Shown here: piece after piece, positions 1 to 8,470 of the stretch
Layout: each line of letters opens with the position of its first letter
Position numbering within the stretch: position 1 is the first letter of the stretch
Source of the DNA: CALJFL01 sp039964455
Lineage (GTDB): Bacteria; Pseudomonadota; Gammaproteobacteria; Pseudomonadales; Halieaceae
NCBI GenBank assembly: GCA_039964455.1
Contig: JBDVXK010000010.1
Coordinates: 1-64,000, forward strand
Length of the DNA stretch: 64,000 nt
Reading direction: 5' to 3'
The notes under the pieces: generated by a model
Told to the model about the DNA's origin: nothing
What the model saw: only the letters and a program-made list of their open reading frames with translations
The model's database searches: none
Position numbers and translations under genes: made by a program

Positions 1-898
1 CGATCTCCGAGGCGCTGCCAGAACCGCCGTTAATCAGTACAACCAGATGAGTGCCATCGCTGGCATCGCTGGCGGTGGCGGCGTAATTAACATCCGAGTT
101 GGCGAGCCTGCCTTCGGTGTATACCACGGTGCCACCGTCCATGAACAAGCCGGCCACGTCGACGCTGGCCCGCAGGACGCCGCCGGGATTATTACGTAAG
201 TCCAGTACCAGGCCCTTAAGGTTTTCGTCGTCCATCAACTTGGTCAGCGCCTTGCTGACGTCCTCGCCTGTGCGGCTCTGGAATTGGGCGATACGTATGT
301 AACCGTAGCCTGGCTCCAGCCACCGATTCCTGACGCTGGCGACTTTGATCGTGTCTCGCACCAGGGTTACTTCAAAGGGCTGGCTTTCGCCGGGTCGACC
401 TATGGTGAGTTCAATGGGACTGCCTTTCGGGCCGCGCATAATTTCGATGGCTTCATTCAGGCTCATGCCCTTGACCGGTTTGCTGTCGAGCTTGAGGATT
501 ACATCGCCGGATTGCAGCCCGGCCTCCAGTGCCGGGGAGCCATCGATTGGCGCGATGATTTTTACGTAACCATCTTCCATGCCGACCTCAAGGCCCAGGC
601 CTGAAAACTCGCCGCTGGTGCTGGTCTGCAGATTTTCGAAAGCATCCTTGGTCAGGTAGGTAGAGTGTGGGTCCAGCCCCATCAGCATGCCCTGGATGGC
701 GTACTCCAGCAGGGTGCTGTCGTCGATTTCCTCAACGTAACCAACGCGTATCTGGTTGTAGACATCGGCAAAGGTGCGTAGCTCGGCCAGAGGCAGGGCG
801 CCCTTTTCTTCCACTGCAAAGGCCGTGCCTGTGCCACAAAGACACAGAAGCGCCGCGCTTGAAACCAGTTTCCTGAATGCCAGGGGGAGATGTTGCAT
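1..898 (-). CDS. ctpA: C-terminal processing protease, S41 family (partial, C-terminus outside window)
   Basis: Envelope serine protease of the CtpA/Prc family, which trims periplasmic proteins including cell-wall hydrolases. About 299 N-terminal residues are visible. A signal peptide covers roughly residues 1-28 (hydrophobic core, ATAFA-like end). A PDZ domain follows at about 95-175 (SGLGLEVG, GSPALEAGLQSGDVIL). The S41 core begins near 195 with GYIRI and DLRNNPGG. The frame is cut just after GSGSASE, the motif holding the catalytic Ser, so the catalytic Lys lies beyond position 1. The ATG at 898 puts a clean signal peptide at the N-terminus. It lies 81 bp downstream of envC on the same strand, so gpmI-envC-ctpA is probably one unit, an order common in gammaproteobacteria. 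Confidence 0.93.
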   Translation of the reverse strand, partial: MQHLPLAFRKLVSSAALLCLCGTGTAFAVEEKGALPLAELRTFADVYNQIRVGYVEEIDDSTLLEYAIQGMLMGLDPHSTYLTKDAFENLQTSTSGEFSGLGLEVGMEDGYVKIIAPIDGSPALEAGLQSGDVILKLDSKPVKGMSLNEAIEIMRGPKGSPIELTIGRPGESQPFEVTLVRDTIKVASVRNRWLEPGYGYIRIAQFQSRTGEDVSKALTKLMDDENLKGLVLDLRNNPGGVLRASVDVAGLFMDGGTVVYTEGRLANSDVNYAATASDASDGTHLVVLINGGSGSASEI

Positions 899-979
899 GA
901 ATACCGCCAGAAGGCCCTGAGGCTTTAACTAAATTGGCCGCCTAGTGTAACGCATCCCAGACGGGCCTTGCCAAGTGGG

Positions 980-2137
980 CTAGCCGCGGCACCACTTGGC
1001 AGGGTTGGTGGGTTTACCGTTGTGGCGGATTTCGAAATACAGTGCCGCCCTGGCCAGACCGCCGGTATTGCCGACAGTGCTGATCGGGCTGCCGGCAGTG
1101 ACCCACTCGCCGACATCGCGCAGCAATGCCTGGTTGTGGGCGTAGAGGCTCATGTATCCGTCACCGTGATCGATGATCAGTAACAAACCGGAGCCTCTAA
1201 ACCAGTCGGCATATACCACCCGGCCGTGATGAATAGCGCGTACGGTATCGCCCTCGCCGGCAGCGATATTGAGCCCCTGCCAGCGCATCTTGCCCTCGTT
1301 GCGGGGGCGACCAAAACGATTGCTGGGTTTGCCCTCTACCGGCCAGGGCATTTCCCCTCTGGCGGCAGAGAAGGCTTGATAATTGCTGGGCGCCTGCAGG
1401 TTTACGACGGCCTCCTCGATTGTGTTTAACAGCCGTTCCAGCTCTGTGCGTTCCTGCTCTTTTTCTTTCAGGGCATTGTCTTTACTGGTGATACTTGCTG
1501 TCAGGCTGGCAACAGCCAATTCCCGATTCTTTTGCAGTTTGGCCAGGCTCTGTTGCTGTTTCTTTAACTGTTCCTGTTTTTCCTGCAGCATCGCCGTTGT
1601 TGTCAGGATGCCACTCTCGACTTCCGCGAGCTCCGTCAGGGTATCGCGGTACTCCGTAACCAGCGCATGGCGCGCTTCAAAGAAGTATCGGTAGTAAGCC
1701 ATTGCCCTTGCAACGGTGTGAGGGTCCTCCTGATTTAACAGCACCTTGAGTTGGCCCTGCTGGCCCATCTTCCAGGCCGTCTGTAGCTCAGTGGCTATTC
1801 TTGCCTGTTGGCTGTCTCTGGCTTCTTCCAGACTGGACTTTTTGACTTTCAGTGACGCGAGGTCTTGCCTGCCGCTATCGATTTCCGCGCGGTTTTGGCG
1901 CAACTGCTTTTGCAGTTTGCCCAGCTCAATCTCGGTTTCCTGTAGCTGCTGGTTCAAGCTGCTCTGACGCTTGCGGGCGCTGTTGATTTCGCGGGTAACC
2001 CGCTCAATATCGGCCTGTAGCGTCTTGAGTTCTTCTCGGGCTTTTTCTTCGTCAGATTGGGCCTGGGCGAAAAAAGTAATGCCCGCTAATAGTAGCGTTA
2101 ACAGCAGGTGACGCCAGGCGGGCCGGCAGTCGCGCAT
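980..2137 (-). CDS. envC: Murein hydrolase activator, EnvC family (M23/LytM fold)
   Basis: Periplasmic activator of amidases that split septal peptidoglycan. The 385-residue protein has a signal peptide (to about AQA, residue 26), a long coiled coil rich in Glu, Gln, Lys and Leu (about 28-235) and a C-terminal LytM fold (about 260-385). In active M23 peptidases zinc is held by HxxxD and HxH. Here these are GLNIA and ALYFE, so the zinc ligands are gone, as expected for an EnvC-type activator rather than an enzyme. The ATG starts 5 nt after the gpmI stop, with no clear ribosome site of its own, which suggests coupled translation. ctpA follows. Confidence 0.93.
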   Translation of the reverse strand: MRDCRPAWRHLLLTLLLAGITFFAQAQSDEEKAREELKTLQADIERVTREINSARKRQSSLNQQLQETEIELGKLQKQLRQNRAEIDSGRQDLASLKVKKSSLEEARDSQQARIATELQTAWKMGQQGQLKVLLNQEDPHTVARAMAYYRYFFEARHALVTEYRDTLTELAEVESGILTTTAMLQEKQEQLKKQQQSLAKLQKNRELAVASLTASITSKDNALKEKEQERTELERLLNTIEEAVVNLQAPSNYQAFSAARGEMPWPVEGKPSNRFGRPRNEGKMRWQGLNIAAGEGDTVRAIHHGRVVYADWFRGSGLLLIIDHGDGYMSLYAHNQALLRDVGEWVTAGSPISTVGNTGGLARAALYFEIRHNGKPTNPAKWCRG

Positions 2138-2142
2138 AGGAG

Positions 2143-3699
2143 TTAGTCTGCCACCGATGCCAGGTTTTTGCCGGTCATCTCGGCCGGCTGCTGCAGGCCC
2201 ATCAAGGCCAGCAATGTCGGCGCGATATCCGGAAGCACTCCGCCCTGGGCGGATAATGCCACGGGCTCTTTGCCGATATAGACCAGCGGCACCAGCTCGG
2301 TGGTGTGCTGGGTGTGATGTTGTCCGGAGGCATAGTCGAGCATTTGCTCGCAGTTGCCGTGGTCGGCGGTTACCAGGGCCTGGCCACCAGCGGCCAGCAG
2401 TGCTGCCTCAACTCTTCCCAGGCAGGCATCAAGGGCTTCTACTGCTTTGATGGCGGCTTCATAGACACCGGTGTGCCCCACCATATCGCCGTTGGCATAA
2501 TTGCAGACGATCAAGTCGTATTTCCCCGACTCAATGGCTGCCACCAGTTTGTCAGTGACTTCCGGGGCGCTCATCTCGGGCTGCAGATCGTAGGTGGGTA
2601 CGTCGGGTGAGGGCACCAGAATTCGATCCTCGCCGGCAAACTCCTCTTCTTTGCCGCCGCTGAAGAAAAAGGTGACGTGGGCATACTTTTCAGTCTCGGC
2701 GATGCGTAGCTGGTTCATCTGTTGCTGGGCGAGGTAATCACCCAGGACGTTGGTCAATGGCTGAGGTGGGAAAGCGCAGCTGGTTTCAATGCTCTGGGCA
2801 TATTCTGTGGTCATCACGAAGTCGGCAAGCGCGGGCACCTGCTTACGCTCAAAATTGTCGAACCCCGGTTCTACAAAGGCGCGGGTCAACTGGCGGGCCC
2901 GGTCGGCACGGAAATTCATGAACAGTATGGCGTCGTTGTCCGCTACTACAGCGGCCTCCTCACCCTGCGGGACGATAGCGGTGGGCAGCACGAACTCGTC
3001 GTTTTCGTCACGAGCATAGGCGGCCTGTAGCCCATCTTCTGCAGTTTCGGCCAGATAGTCGGCGCGGCCTTCCGTCAGCAGCGCATAGGCCAATTCAATC
3101 CGATCCCAGCGATTGTCGCGGTCCATGGCGTAATAGCGCCCGCAGATGCTGGCAACCCGTCCGCAGCCCAGTTCGGCGAATAGTGCGTCGGCGCTGGCCA
3201 GAGAGCTGCTGGCGCTGCGCGGCGGCGTGTCGCGGCCATCCAGAAAAGCGTGCAGGTAAACGCGCCGGGCACCGCGGCTGGCTGCCAGTCGCACGGCGGC
3301 AAAGATTTGTTCTTCGTGACTGTGCACGCCGCCCTGGGACAGCAGGCCGAACACGTGTACGGCACCGTCGGCTGCAATCGCCTTGTCGATGGCGCTGTTG
3401 TAGGCGGTATTCTGTTCAAAGCTGCCGTCGGCGATAGCCTGGTCGATGCGGGTAATATTCTGGAAAATCACCCGCCCGGCGCCCAGGCTCATATGGCCAA
3501 CCTCAGAGTTGCCCATTTGCCCGGCCGGCAGGCCCACGTCAAGGCCAGACCCCGAAACCAGTGTGTGCGGGGCCTGGGACCACAGCCGATCCCAGACCGG
3601 GGTATCGGCATTGGCGATGGCATTGTCCCGTGTTTCCTCGCGATAACCCCAGCCATCCAGGATAATTAATGCGGTTGGTGTCTTGCCAGTCTGAGTCAT
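2143..3699 (-). CDS. gpmI: 2,3-bisphosphoglycerate-independent phosphoglycerate mutase
   Basis: Cytoplasmic glycolytic and gluconeogenic enzyme converting 3-phosphoglycerate to 2-phosphoglycerate with two Mn ions. Length is 518 aa (usual about 510-515). Visible motifs are DGWG with metal ligand Asp15, GNSEVGH with the phospho-Ser near residue 65, SQGGVHSH, NFRADRARQ, CNYANGDMVGHTG and TADHGNCE. The frame stays open upstream to 3795, but the ATG at 3699 (MTQTGKTP...) matches the family N-terminus and is preceded by GGAACTGGA. It is the first gene of a likely gpmI-envC-ctpA unit. Confidence 0.96.
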   Translation of the reverse strand: MTQTGKTPTALIILDGWGYREETRDNAIANADTPVWDRLWSQAPHTLVSGSGLDVGLPAGQMGNSEVGHMSLGAGRVIFQNITRIDQAIADGSFEQNTAYNSAIDKAIAADGAVHVFGLLSQGGVHSHEEQIFAAVRLAASRGARRVYLHAFLDGRDTPPRSASSSLASADALFAELGCGRVASICGRYYAMDRDNRWDRIELAYALLTEGRADYLAETAEDGLQAAYARDENDEFVLPTAIVPQGEEAAVVADNDAILFMNFRADRARQLTRAFVEPGFDNFERKQVPALADFVMTTEYAQSIETSCAFPPQPLTNVLGDYLAQQQMNQLRIAETEKYAHVTFFFSGGKEEEFAGEDRILVPSPDVPTYDLQPEMSAPEVTDKLVAAIESGKYDLIVCNYANGDMVGHTGVYEAAIKAVEALDACLGRVEAALLAAGGQALVTADHGNCEQMLDYASGQHHTQHTTELVPLVYIGKEPVALSAQGGVLPDIAPTLLALMGLQQPAEMTGKNLASVAD

Positions 3700-3978
3700 T
3701 CCAGTTCCAGGTAGCGATGGCCGGACAGGGTGTCGGGCGGCGGTCGAGTTTAAGCTGGTTATTTTACCCCCTACACCCGCCGTATGGCACGCCAATTATC
3801 ACCGCGCGAGGCCTGAGACAGGCGATAAGTCAGGGCTGGAGCGGCCACACCAGACCCTGTATACTTGCGCCTTTTTTGAGGGATAGCGGGTTCGTCCAGC
3901 TATCACCCCGGTGAGAAAAACTCCCCGCCGCATCGGCAGTTTCATCTCGTTGACAGGTAAACGCAGACCGTAATTAGC

Positions 3979-4392
3979 ATGGCTTTGTTTTTAGAATTTG
4001 TAGTCCAGCAGTGGCTGTTGGTAGCAGCGCTTATGGCTTCTCTGGCGATGTTGCTTTTCCACGAAACGCGCAAATCCGGGCCCAGCCTTAGCCCGCAATT
4101 GGCCATTAACAAGGTGAACGCAGAGGATGGTATTTTCCTCGACTTACGCGATGGCGGTGACTACAAGGAAGGGCACATCGTTGAGGCCCTGAACATTCCG
4201 GTAGCCAAGCTGCCCACGCGTATGGCTGAACTGGAAAAATACAAGGACCGCCCCATTGTCCTGGTCTGCAAGATGGGTCAGCAGGCAGGCGTAGCTGGTA
4301 AGCAGCTGAAAGCCGCAGGCTATGAGCAAGTGTACAAAATGTCTGGCGGCATGATGGAGTGGGGCAATTTGCAGTTGCCCACCGTGAAGTAG
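3979..4392 (+). CDS. Membrane-anchored rhodanese-like protein
   Basis: A 137-residue single-domain rhodanese with an N-terminal membrane anchor (about residues 8-27, VVQQWLLVAALMASLAMLLF). The rhodanese fold spans about 42-135, with the active-site Cys97 in the loop CKMGQQAG. The family carries sulfur as a persulfide or binds thiols; the physiological acceptor is unknown. It is the YibN type that usually sits beside grxC and secB, and both follow here (13 bp to grxC). The start ATG opens directly onto the anchor helix. Confidence 0.9.
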   Translation: MALFLEFVVQQWLLVAALMASLAMLLFHETRKSGPSLSPQLAINKVNAEDGIFLDLRDGGDYKEGHIVEALNIPVAKLPTRMAELEKYKDRPIVLVCKMGQQAGVAGKQLKAAGYEQVYKMSGGMMEWGNLQLPTVK

Positions 4393-4405
4393 AGCGAAGA
4401 CGACG

Positions 4406-4684
4406 ATGTCAGCCAAGGTTAAAATGTACAGCACCCGGTTTTGCCCTTACTGCATACACGCACGCATGTTGTTGGAGAACAAGGGCGTGGAGTTTGAGGA
4501 CATCGCCGTTGACGGCGACACAGAGCGGCGCCAGGAAATGATGACGCTGAGCGGGCGGCACACTGTGCCCCAGATCTGGGTAGGCGACACTCACGTCGGT
4601 GGCTACGACGACCTTGCAGCGCTGGAACAGCAGGGCGCATTGGATAAATTACTTGAAATGGCGCCTCAGGCGTCTTGGCAATAA
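4406..4684 (+). CDS. grxC: Glutaredoxin 3
   Basis: Small cytoplasmic thiol-disulfide oxidoreductase using glutathione. The 92-residue protein has the dithiol motif CPYC at residues 13-16, the cis-Pro region HTVPQIW and the GGYDDL glutathione-site signature. Length is typical (83-90 aa). It lies between the rhodanese gene and secB, 16 bp before the secB start, so the three are likely co-transcribed. Grx3 links to the neighbouring rhodanese through thiol chemistry and to SecB only by conserved gene order. Confidence 0.96.
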   Translation: MSAKVKMYSTRFCPYCIHARMLLENKGVEFEDIAVDGDTERRQEMMTLSGRHTVPQIWVGDTHVGGYDDLAALEQQGALDKLLEMAPQASWQ

Positions 4685-4700
4685 AACGGAGGACGGCTCA

Positions 4701-5195
4701 ATGGCCGACGAACAAGCAGCAGGAACACAGGAACAGCCGCAGCAGCAGTTTGCGATGCAGCGAATTTATAACAAGGACATTTCTTTTGAGTCTCCCAGCA
4801 CTCCGGACGTATTCCGTAAGCAGTGGCAGCCAAAGGTAAATGTTGATCTCAATACCAAGAGCGACAAGGTCGACGAGCAGGGCAATTACGAGGTTGTTCT
4901 GACTATCACCATCACCGCCAAGGTTGATGACGACACTGCGTTTCTGGTTGAAGTGCAGCAGGCAGGCATCTTCATGATTTCTGGTTTCGAGGGAGAAGAC
5001 CTCCGTCGTATTCTGGGTACAGCAGCGCCCAATATCCTGTTTCCCTACGCGCGCGAGAATATCGATTCACTGTGCGTGAAAGGCGGTTTCCCGCCGGTTA
5101 TGTTGGCGCCGGTAAACTTTGACGCCCTGTACCAGCAGGCTTTGAATCAGGCACAGCAGCCAGCGGCCGAAGGCGGCGAAGCAGCCACGCACTGA
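4701..5195 (+). CDS. secB: Protein-export chaperone SecB
   Basis: Tetrameric cytoplasmic chaperone that keeps preproteins unfolded and hands them to SecA. It is 164 aa. Family hallmarks are FAMQRIYNKDISFESPSTP near the N-terminus, LNTKS, FLVEVQQAGIF and LFPYARENIDSLCVKGGFPPVMLAPVNF. The frame runs further upstream to 4599, but the ATG at 4701 is preceded by ACGGAGGA at good spacing and gives the normal N-terminus with its acidic, Gln-rich lead. It is the last gene of the rhodanese-grxC-secB unit, and a strong hairpin terminator follows 22 bp after the stop. Confidence 0.97.
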   Translation: MADEQAAGTQEQPQQQFAMQRIYNKDISFESPSTPDVFRKQWQPKVNVDLNTKSDKVDEQGNYEVVLTITITAKVDDDTAFLVEVQQAGIFMISGFEGEDLRRILGTAAPNILFPYARENIDSLCVKGGFPPVMLAPVNFDALYQQALNQAQQPAAEGGEAATH

Positions 5196-5217
5196 TTGGC
5201 TTAGTGGAAATATCTTG

Positions 5218-5241
5218 AAGGGGCCTGCGGGCCCCTTTTTT
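5218..5241 (+). terminator. Rho-independent terminator after secB
   Basis: Arms AAGGGGCC and GGCCCCTT around a TGCG loop, followed by a run of six T. It lies between convergent secB and trmL and could also act leftwards, although the A-rich side before the stem is short. Confidence 0.88.
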
Positions 5242-5260
5242 GTGCCTACACCTGGCGCCC

Positions 5261-5725
5261 TCAGTCCAGTTCTGCAAACTCCAATTGGCGCAACGCTTCA
5301 TAGGTAACAACTGCGGTGGCGTTACTCAGGTTCATGCTGCGGCTGTTGCTGCGCATGGGGATGCGCAGGCAGTTCTCAGGGTTCAGTTCATCAAGTAGTG
5401 TTTGCGGTAGTCCGCGGGTTTCTGGGCCGAACAGCAGCGCGTCGCCGCGCTGGAAGCTGGCCTGGTGGTAGCCGCGCTCGCCGCGGGTGCTGATGGCGTA
5501 GACCCTGGGGCTGCCTGTGGCAGCATAAAAGGCCGCCATGTCACGGTGGACCTGTAGTTCTGCAAATTCGCTGTAATCCAGCCCGGCGCGCCGTAGCTTT
5601 TTGTTGTCCAGGTCAAACCCCAGGGGCTCGATCAGGTGCAGGGTGCATCCGGTATTGGCACACAGGCGAATGATGTTGCCCGTATTGGGCGGTATTTCTG
5701 GCTCGTATAGGACAATGTGCAACAT
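5261..5725 (-). CDS. trmL: tRNA (cytidine(34)-2'-O)-methyltransferase TrmL
   Basis: SPOUT-class methyltransferase that 2'-O-methylates the wobble base of tRNA-Leu (CmAA and cmnm5UmAA isoacceptors). The 154-residue protein consists of the SpoU fold alone. The N-terminal EPEIPPNTGNIIRLCANTG motif and the C-terminal knot with LLFGPETRGLP, LRIPM and SRSMNLSNATAVVTYE (SAM site) are all present. It lies 33 bp downstream of ntrC on the same strand, so it may be read from the ntrBC transcript. It converges on secB with a terminator between them. Confidence 0.95.
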   Translation of the reverse strand: MLHIVLYEPEIPPNTGNIIRLCANTGCTLHLIEPLGFDLDNKKLRRAGLDYSEFAELQVHRDMAAFYAATGSPRVYAISTRGERGYHQASFQRGDALLFGPETRGLPQTLLDELNPENCLRIPMRSNSRSMNLSNATAVVTYEALRQLEFAELD

Positions 5726-5758
5726 GCGGCCATGTTACCCGTGCTGACCTTGTCGAAG

Positions 5759-7165
5759 CTACATATCCAGCTCTTTCATCTTGCGAGTCAGGGTATTGCG
5801 ACCCCAGCCCAGCAACTCGGCGGCATCGCGCTTGCGCCCGCGTGAGTGCTGTAAGGCGACGTCAATCATGCTGCGCTCGAACTCCGGGATGGCCTGCCTG
5901 AGGATGTGATGTTTGCCCTGCACCAGTTCGTTGCGGGCCCAGTGGCAAAGCAGTGCCCGCCAATCAGCCTGGCTGTCGTCGGCACTTGGAGCTTCGGTTT
6001 GTCCAAGTTCCGGCGGTAGGTCGCGGGGGTGGATTTCGCGACCCGAGGCCATTACGGTCAGCCATCGGCAGGTATTTTCAAGTTGTCGAACATTGCCTGG
6101 CCACTGTAGTCCGGTCAGGAACTCTGCGGTCTCGGGCAGTAATACTTTGGGCTCACCGCCGAGTTCTTCCGCAGCTTTCTGGAAAAAGAAGCGCATGAGC
6201 CTAGGAATATCCTCGCGCCGCTCTGCCAGCTTGGGAATATGGATTCGGATGACATTCAGTCTGTGGAAGAGGTCCTCGCGGAAGTCGCCTCGCTGAACCA
6301 GTGACTCAAGGTCCTGGTGGGTGGCGGCGATGATTCTTACATCGACATTGACCGGTGTATGGCCGCCCACGCGATAAAACTCGCCGTCCGCCAGCACCCT
6401 TAGCAGGCGTGTCTGGGTTTCTGCTGGCATATCGCCTATTTCGTCCAGGAACAGGGTGCCGCCGTCGGCCTGCTCGAAGCGGCCCTCGCGCTTGCTGTTA
6501 GCGCCGGTGAACGCTCCTTTTTCATGGCCGAAGAGCTCCGACTCCATGAGATCTCTGGGGATGGCAGCCATGTTGAGCGCGATGAAAGGGTGCTGCGCGC
6601 GCGGGCTGTGGCGATGCAGAGCGCGGGCGACCAGTTCCTTGCCTGTGCCGGACTCGCCATTGATCAGTACCGTGATGTTGCTGTGTGATAGTCGGCCGAT
6701 AGCGCGGAAAACTTCCTGCATTGCCGGCGCCTCGCCGATTATTTCGGTATCTGCATCCTCGGGCTCGGCAGCAGGTACGGCAGCGCGGTTCTCCTGGGCC
6801 TGAGCCAGTGCTCGCTCTGTTATGGCGACGACTTCGTCAATGTCGAAGGGTTTTGGTAGATATTCGAAAGCGCCGTGCTGATAGGAAGCTACCGCGCTGT
6901 CCAGGTCTGAATGAGCGGTGGTGATGATAACCGGCATCTGCGGGAAGTCTTCGCTGATGCGGGAGAGTAGTTCCAGACCGTCGGTGCCCGGCATGCGAAT
7001 ATCGCTGATGATGACTTCTGGTTGTTCACTGCCTATGCGCCCCAGCAGGGAATCTCCGGTTTCAAAGCTTTCGTTGTCTATGCCGGCCTGACTGAGCGCG
7101 CGCTCAAGTACCCAGCGAATCGAGCTATCGTCGTCGACGACCCAGACTTTAGCTGTTTTCTGCAT
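5759..7165 (-). CDS. ntrC: Nitrogen regulation protein NR(I), sigma-54 activator NtrC
   Basis: Response regulator that, once phosphorylated by NtrB, activates sigma-54 promoters under nitrogen shortage. The 468-residue protein has a receiver domain (about 5-120) with phospho-acceptor Asp in VIISDIRMPGTDG. An AAA+ sigma-54 domain (about 140-370) carries GESGTGKE (Walker A) and the GAFTGA sigma-54 loop. A C-terminal Fis-type helix-turn-helix ends in RDAAELLGWGRNTLTRKMKEL. The open frame extends to 7237, but the ATG at 7165 gives the standard NtrC start and overlaps the ntrB end by 17 nt, which points to coupled translation. Its own likely binding sites are at 8425-8447 and 12073-12120. Confidence 0.97.
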   Translation of the reverse strand: MQKTAKVWVVDDDSSIRWVLERALSQAGIDNESFETGDSLLGRIGSEQPEVIISDIRMPGTDGLELLSRISEDFPQMPVIITTAHSDLDSAVASYQHGAFEYLPKPFDIDEVVAITERALAQAQENRAAVPAAEPEDADTEIIGEAPAMQEVFRAIGRLSHSNITVLINGESGTGKELVARALHRHSPRAQHPFIALNMAAIPRDLMESELFGHEKGAFTGANSKREGRFEQADGGTLFLDEIGDMPAETQTRLLRVLADGEFYRVGGHTPVNVDVRIIAATHQDLESLVQRGDFREDLFHRLNVIRIHIPKLAERREDIPRLMRFFFQKAAEELGGEPKVLLPETAEFLTGLQWPGNVRQLENTCRWLTVMASGREIHPRDLPPELGQTEAPSADDSQADWRALLCHWARNELVQGKHHILRQAIPEFERSMIDVALQHSRGRKRDAAELLGWGRNTLTRKMKELDM

Positions 7166-8219
7166 GATTGGTTTCCATTGGTAGGTAAATACTGAAGCGG
7201 GTTTCCCCCGGCTCGCTGGCGCATTCCACCAGGCCACCGTGACGGTTGATGATTGATTGTGAGATGGACAAGCCCAGGCCGGTACCGTCGGCGCGTCCAG
7301 TTACCATGGGCACAAAAATCGAGTGCTGCAGGTCTTCCGGGATCCCGGGTCCGTTGTCGATAATATCGATGCGACAGACCAGCCTGTGTCGTTTGGTGCC
7401 TATGGTGAACTGACGTTGGGAGCGGGTCCGCAGGGTAATGTGGCAGTCAGCGATATCAGTTGCGGCCTGCACGGCGTTGCCGGTGATGTTGAGTACCGCC
7501 TGTATCAGCTGGGTCTTGTCACCGGGCACCTCTGGCAGGCTGGGATCGTAGTCGCGATCAAAGGTCAGGACTGGGCCGGATTCAGCCGACAGCAGGTTGC
7601 GAACATGCTCCAGCACCTCATGCACGTTGACCGGCTGCAGGCTGAGCTCCTTGTGTGAGCCCAGTAGGCGATCGACAAGGTCACGTAGTCGGTCAGCCTC
7701 CTGAATAATAATGCCGGTATATTCGTTTAGTCGCTCTTCTGGCAACTCGCGTTCCAGCAGCTGTGCCGCGCCGCGTACCCCACCCAGGGGATTTTTGATC
7801 TCGTGGGCCAGCCCACGAATTACTGCTCGGGTGGTCGCCTGCGCATTGAGAATGCTTTCCTCGCGACTGATTCGAAGCAGCCGGTCCACTGTCTGTAGCT
7901 CGACCAGTAGTCCCGGTCCTCCCTGTTCAGGAAACAGTGGGGCTATGAACAGGTCTACGTGCATTTCCTGGTGATTCGGTAGCACCAGCACCAGATTGCG
8001 GCGGGTGACCGGCATACTGTCGGTCTGCGCCTGCCTTATGGCGCTGATCCACTCACGGGAGCGGGGCAGTAGCTCTTGCGCCGACAGGCCCAGTGACCTG
8101 GCTTCCGATACCTGCAACAAGTTTTGCGCAGCGGCGTTGATTGCGGTCAGGCGCAGCTCGCTGTCCAGGGCGATAACGCCTGTGCTGAGAGATTCCAGAA
8201 TGTGATCTGATGTTGGCAT
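7149..8219 (-). CDS. ntrB: Nitrogen regulation sensor kinase/phosphatase NR(II), NtrB
   Basis: Cytoplasmic histidine kinase that phosphorylates NtrC when nitrogen is short and dephosphorylates it when bound to PII. It is 356 aa with an N-terminal PAS domain (about 5-115), the H-box AHEIKNPLGGVRGAAQLLE, an N-box region (NITGNAVQAA) and the G boxes DNGPGIP and GTGLGLSIS. There is no membrane segment, as in the family. The ATG at 8219 is chosen over a longer frame to 8282 because MPTSDHILESL matches family starts and because a sigma-54 promoter lies just upstream at 8264-8283, inside the longer frame. Confidence 0.96.
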   Translation of the reverse strand: MPTSDHILESLSTGVIALDSELRLTAINAAAQNLLQVSEARSLGLSAQELLPRSREWISAIRQAQTDSMPVTRRNLVLVLPNHQEMHVDLFIAPLFPEQGGPGLLVELQTVDRLLRISREESILNAQATTRAVIRGLAHEIKNPLGGVRGAAQLLERELPEERLNEYTGIIIQEADRLRDLVDRLLGSHKELSLQPVNVHEVLEHVRNLLSAESGPVLTFDRDYDPSLPEVPGDKTQLIQAVLNITGNAVQAATDIADCHITLRTRSQRQFTIGTKRHRLVCRIDIIDNGPGIPEDLQHSIFVPMVTGRADGTGLGLSISQSIINRHGGLVECASEPGETRFSIYLPMETNHAENS

Positions 8220-8263
8220 GATTGCCCCAGGATTGACCGCTTCATTGCGGTGTGCACTTAGAC

Positions 8264-8283
8264 TTAGCAAAAATAGAGCCAAG
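8264..8283 (-). promoter_or_regulatory. Sigma-54 (-24/-12) promoter of ntrBC
   Basis: On the minus strand TTGGC (-24) and TTGCT (-12) are present, with GG at 8280-8279 and GC at 8268-8267 separated by exactly 10 bp, the invariant RpoN spacing. Transcription would start near 8255, about 36 nt before the ntrB start. An NtrC-type palindrome lies about 180 bp upstream. Confidence 0.75.
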
Positions 8284-8424
8284 ACCGGATATGAGAACTA
8301 CTCTAGACCTATATACCGGACTTATGCCTGACAGGGGTAGTAAGCGCTAACTTCAAGCCGTCAAAAGGGGTTTGGAAGTGCTGCCTGCGGGGTGGAGAGG
8401 TCGTCATAGATAAGACTAGAGTGT

Positions 8425-8447
8425 GAATGCACCATTATGGTGCATTC
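8425..8447. promoter_or_regulatory. NtrC-binding palindrome upstream of ntrBC
   Basis: Perfect 9-bp inverted repeat, arms GAATGCACC and GGTGCATTC, around ATTAT. The core TGCACC-N5-GGTGCA equals the enteric NtrC consensus. It lies between the DUF4124 gene stop and ntrB. No T-run follows on either strand, so it is not a terminator. Confidence 0.8.
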
Positions 8448-8470
8448 ACTGTAGCCTGTCCAGCTGTGGG

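Noticed and set aside
8425..8447. Perfect inverted repeat read as a terminator of the DUF4124 gene
   Set aside because: No T-run on either side and the core is the NtrC consensus; a binding site explains it better.
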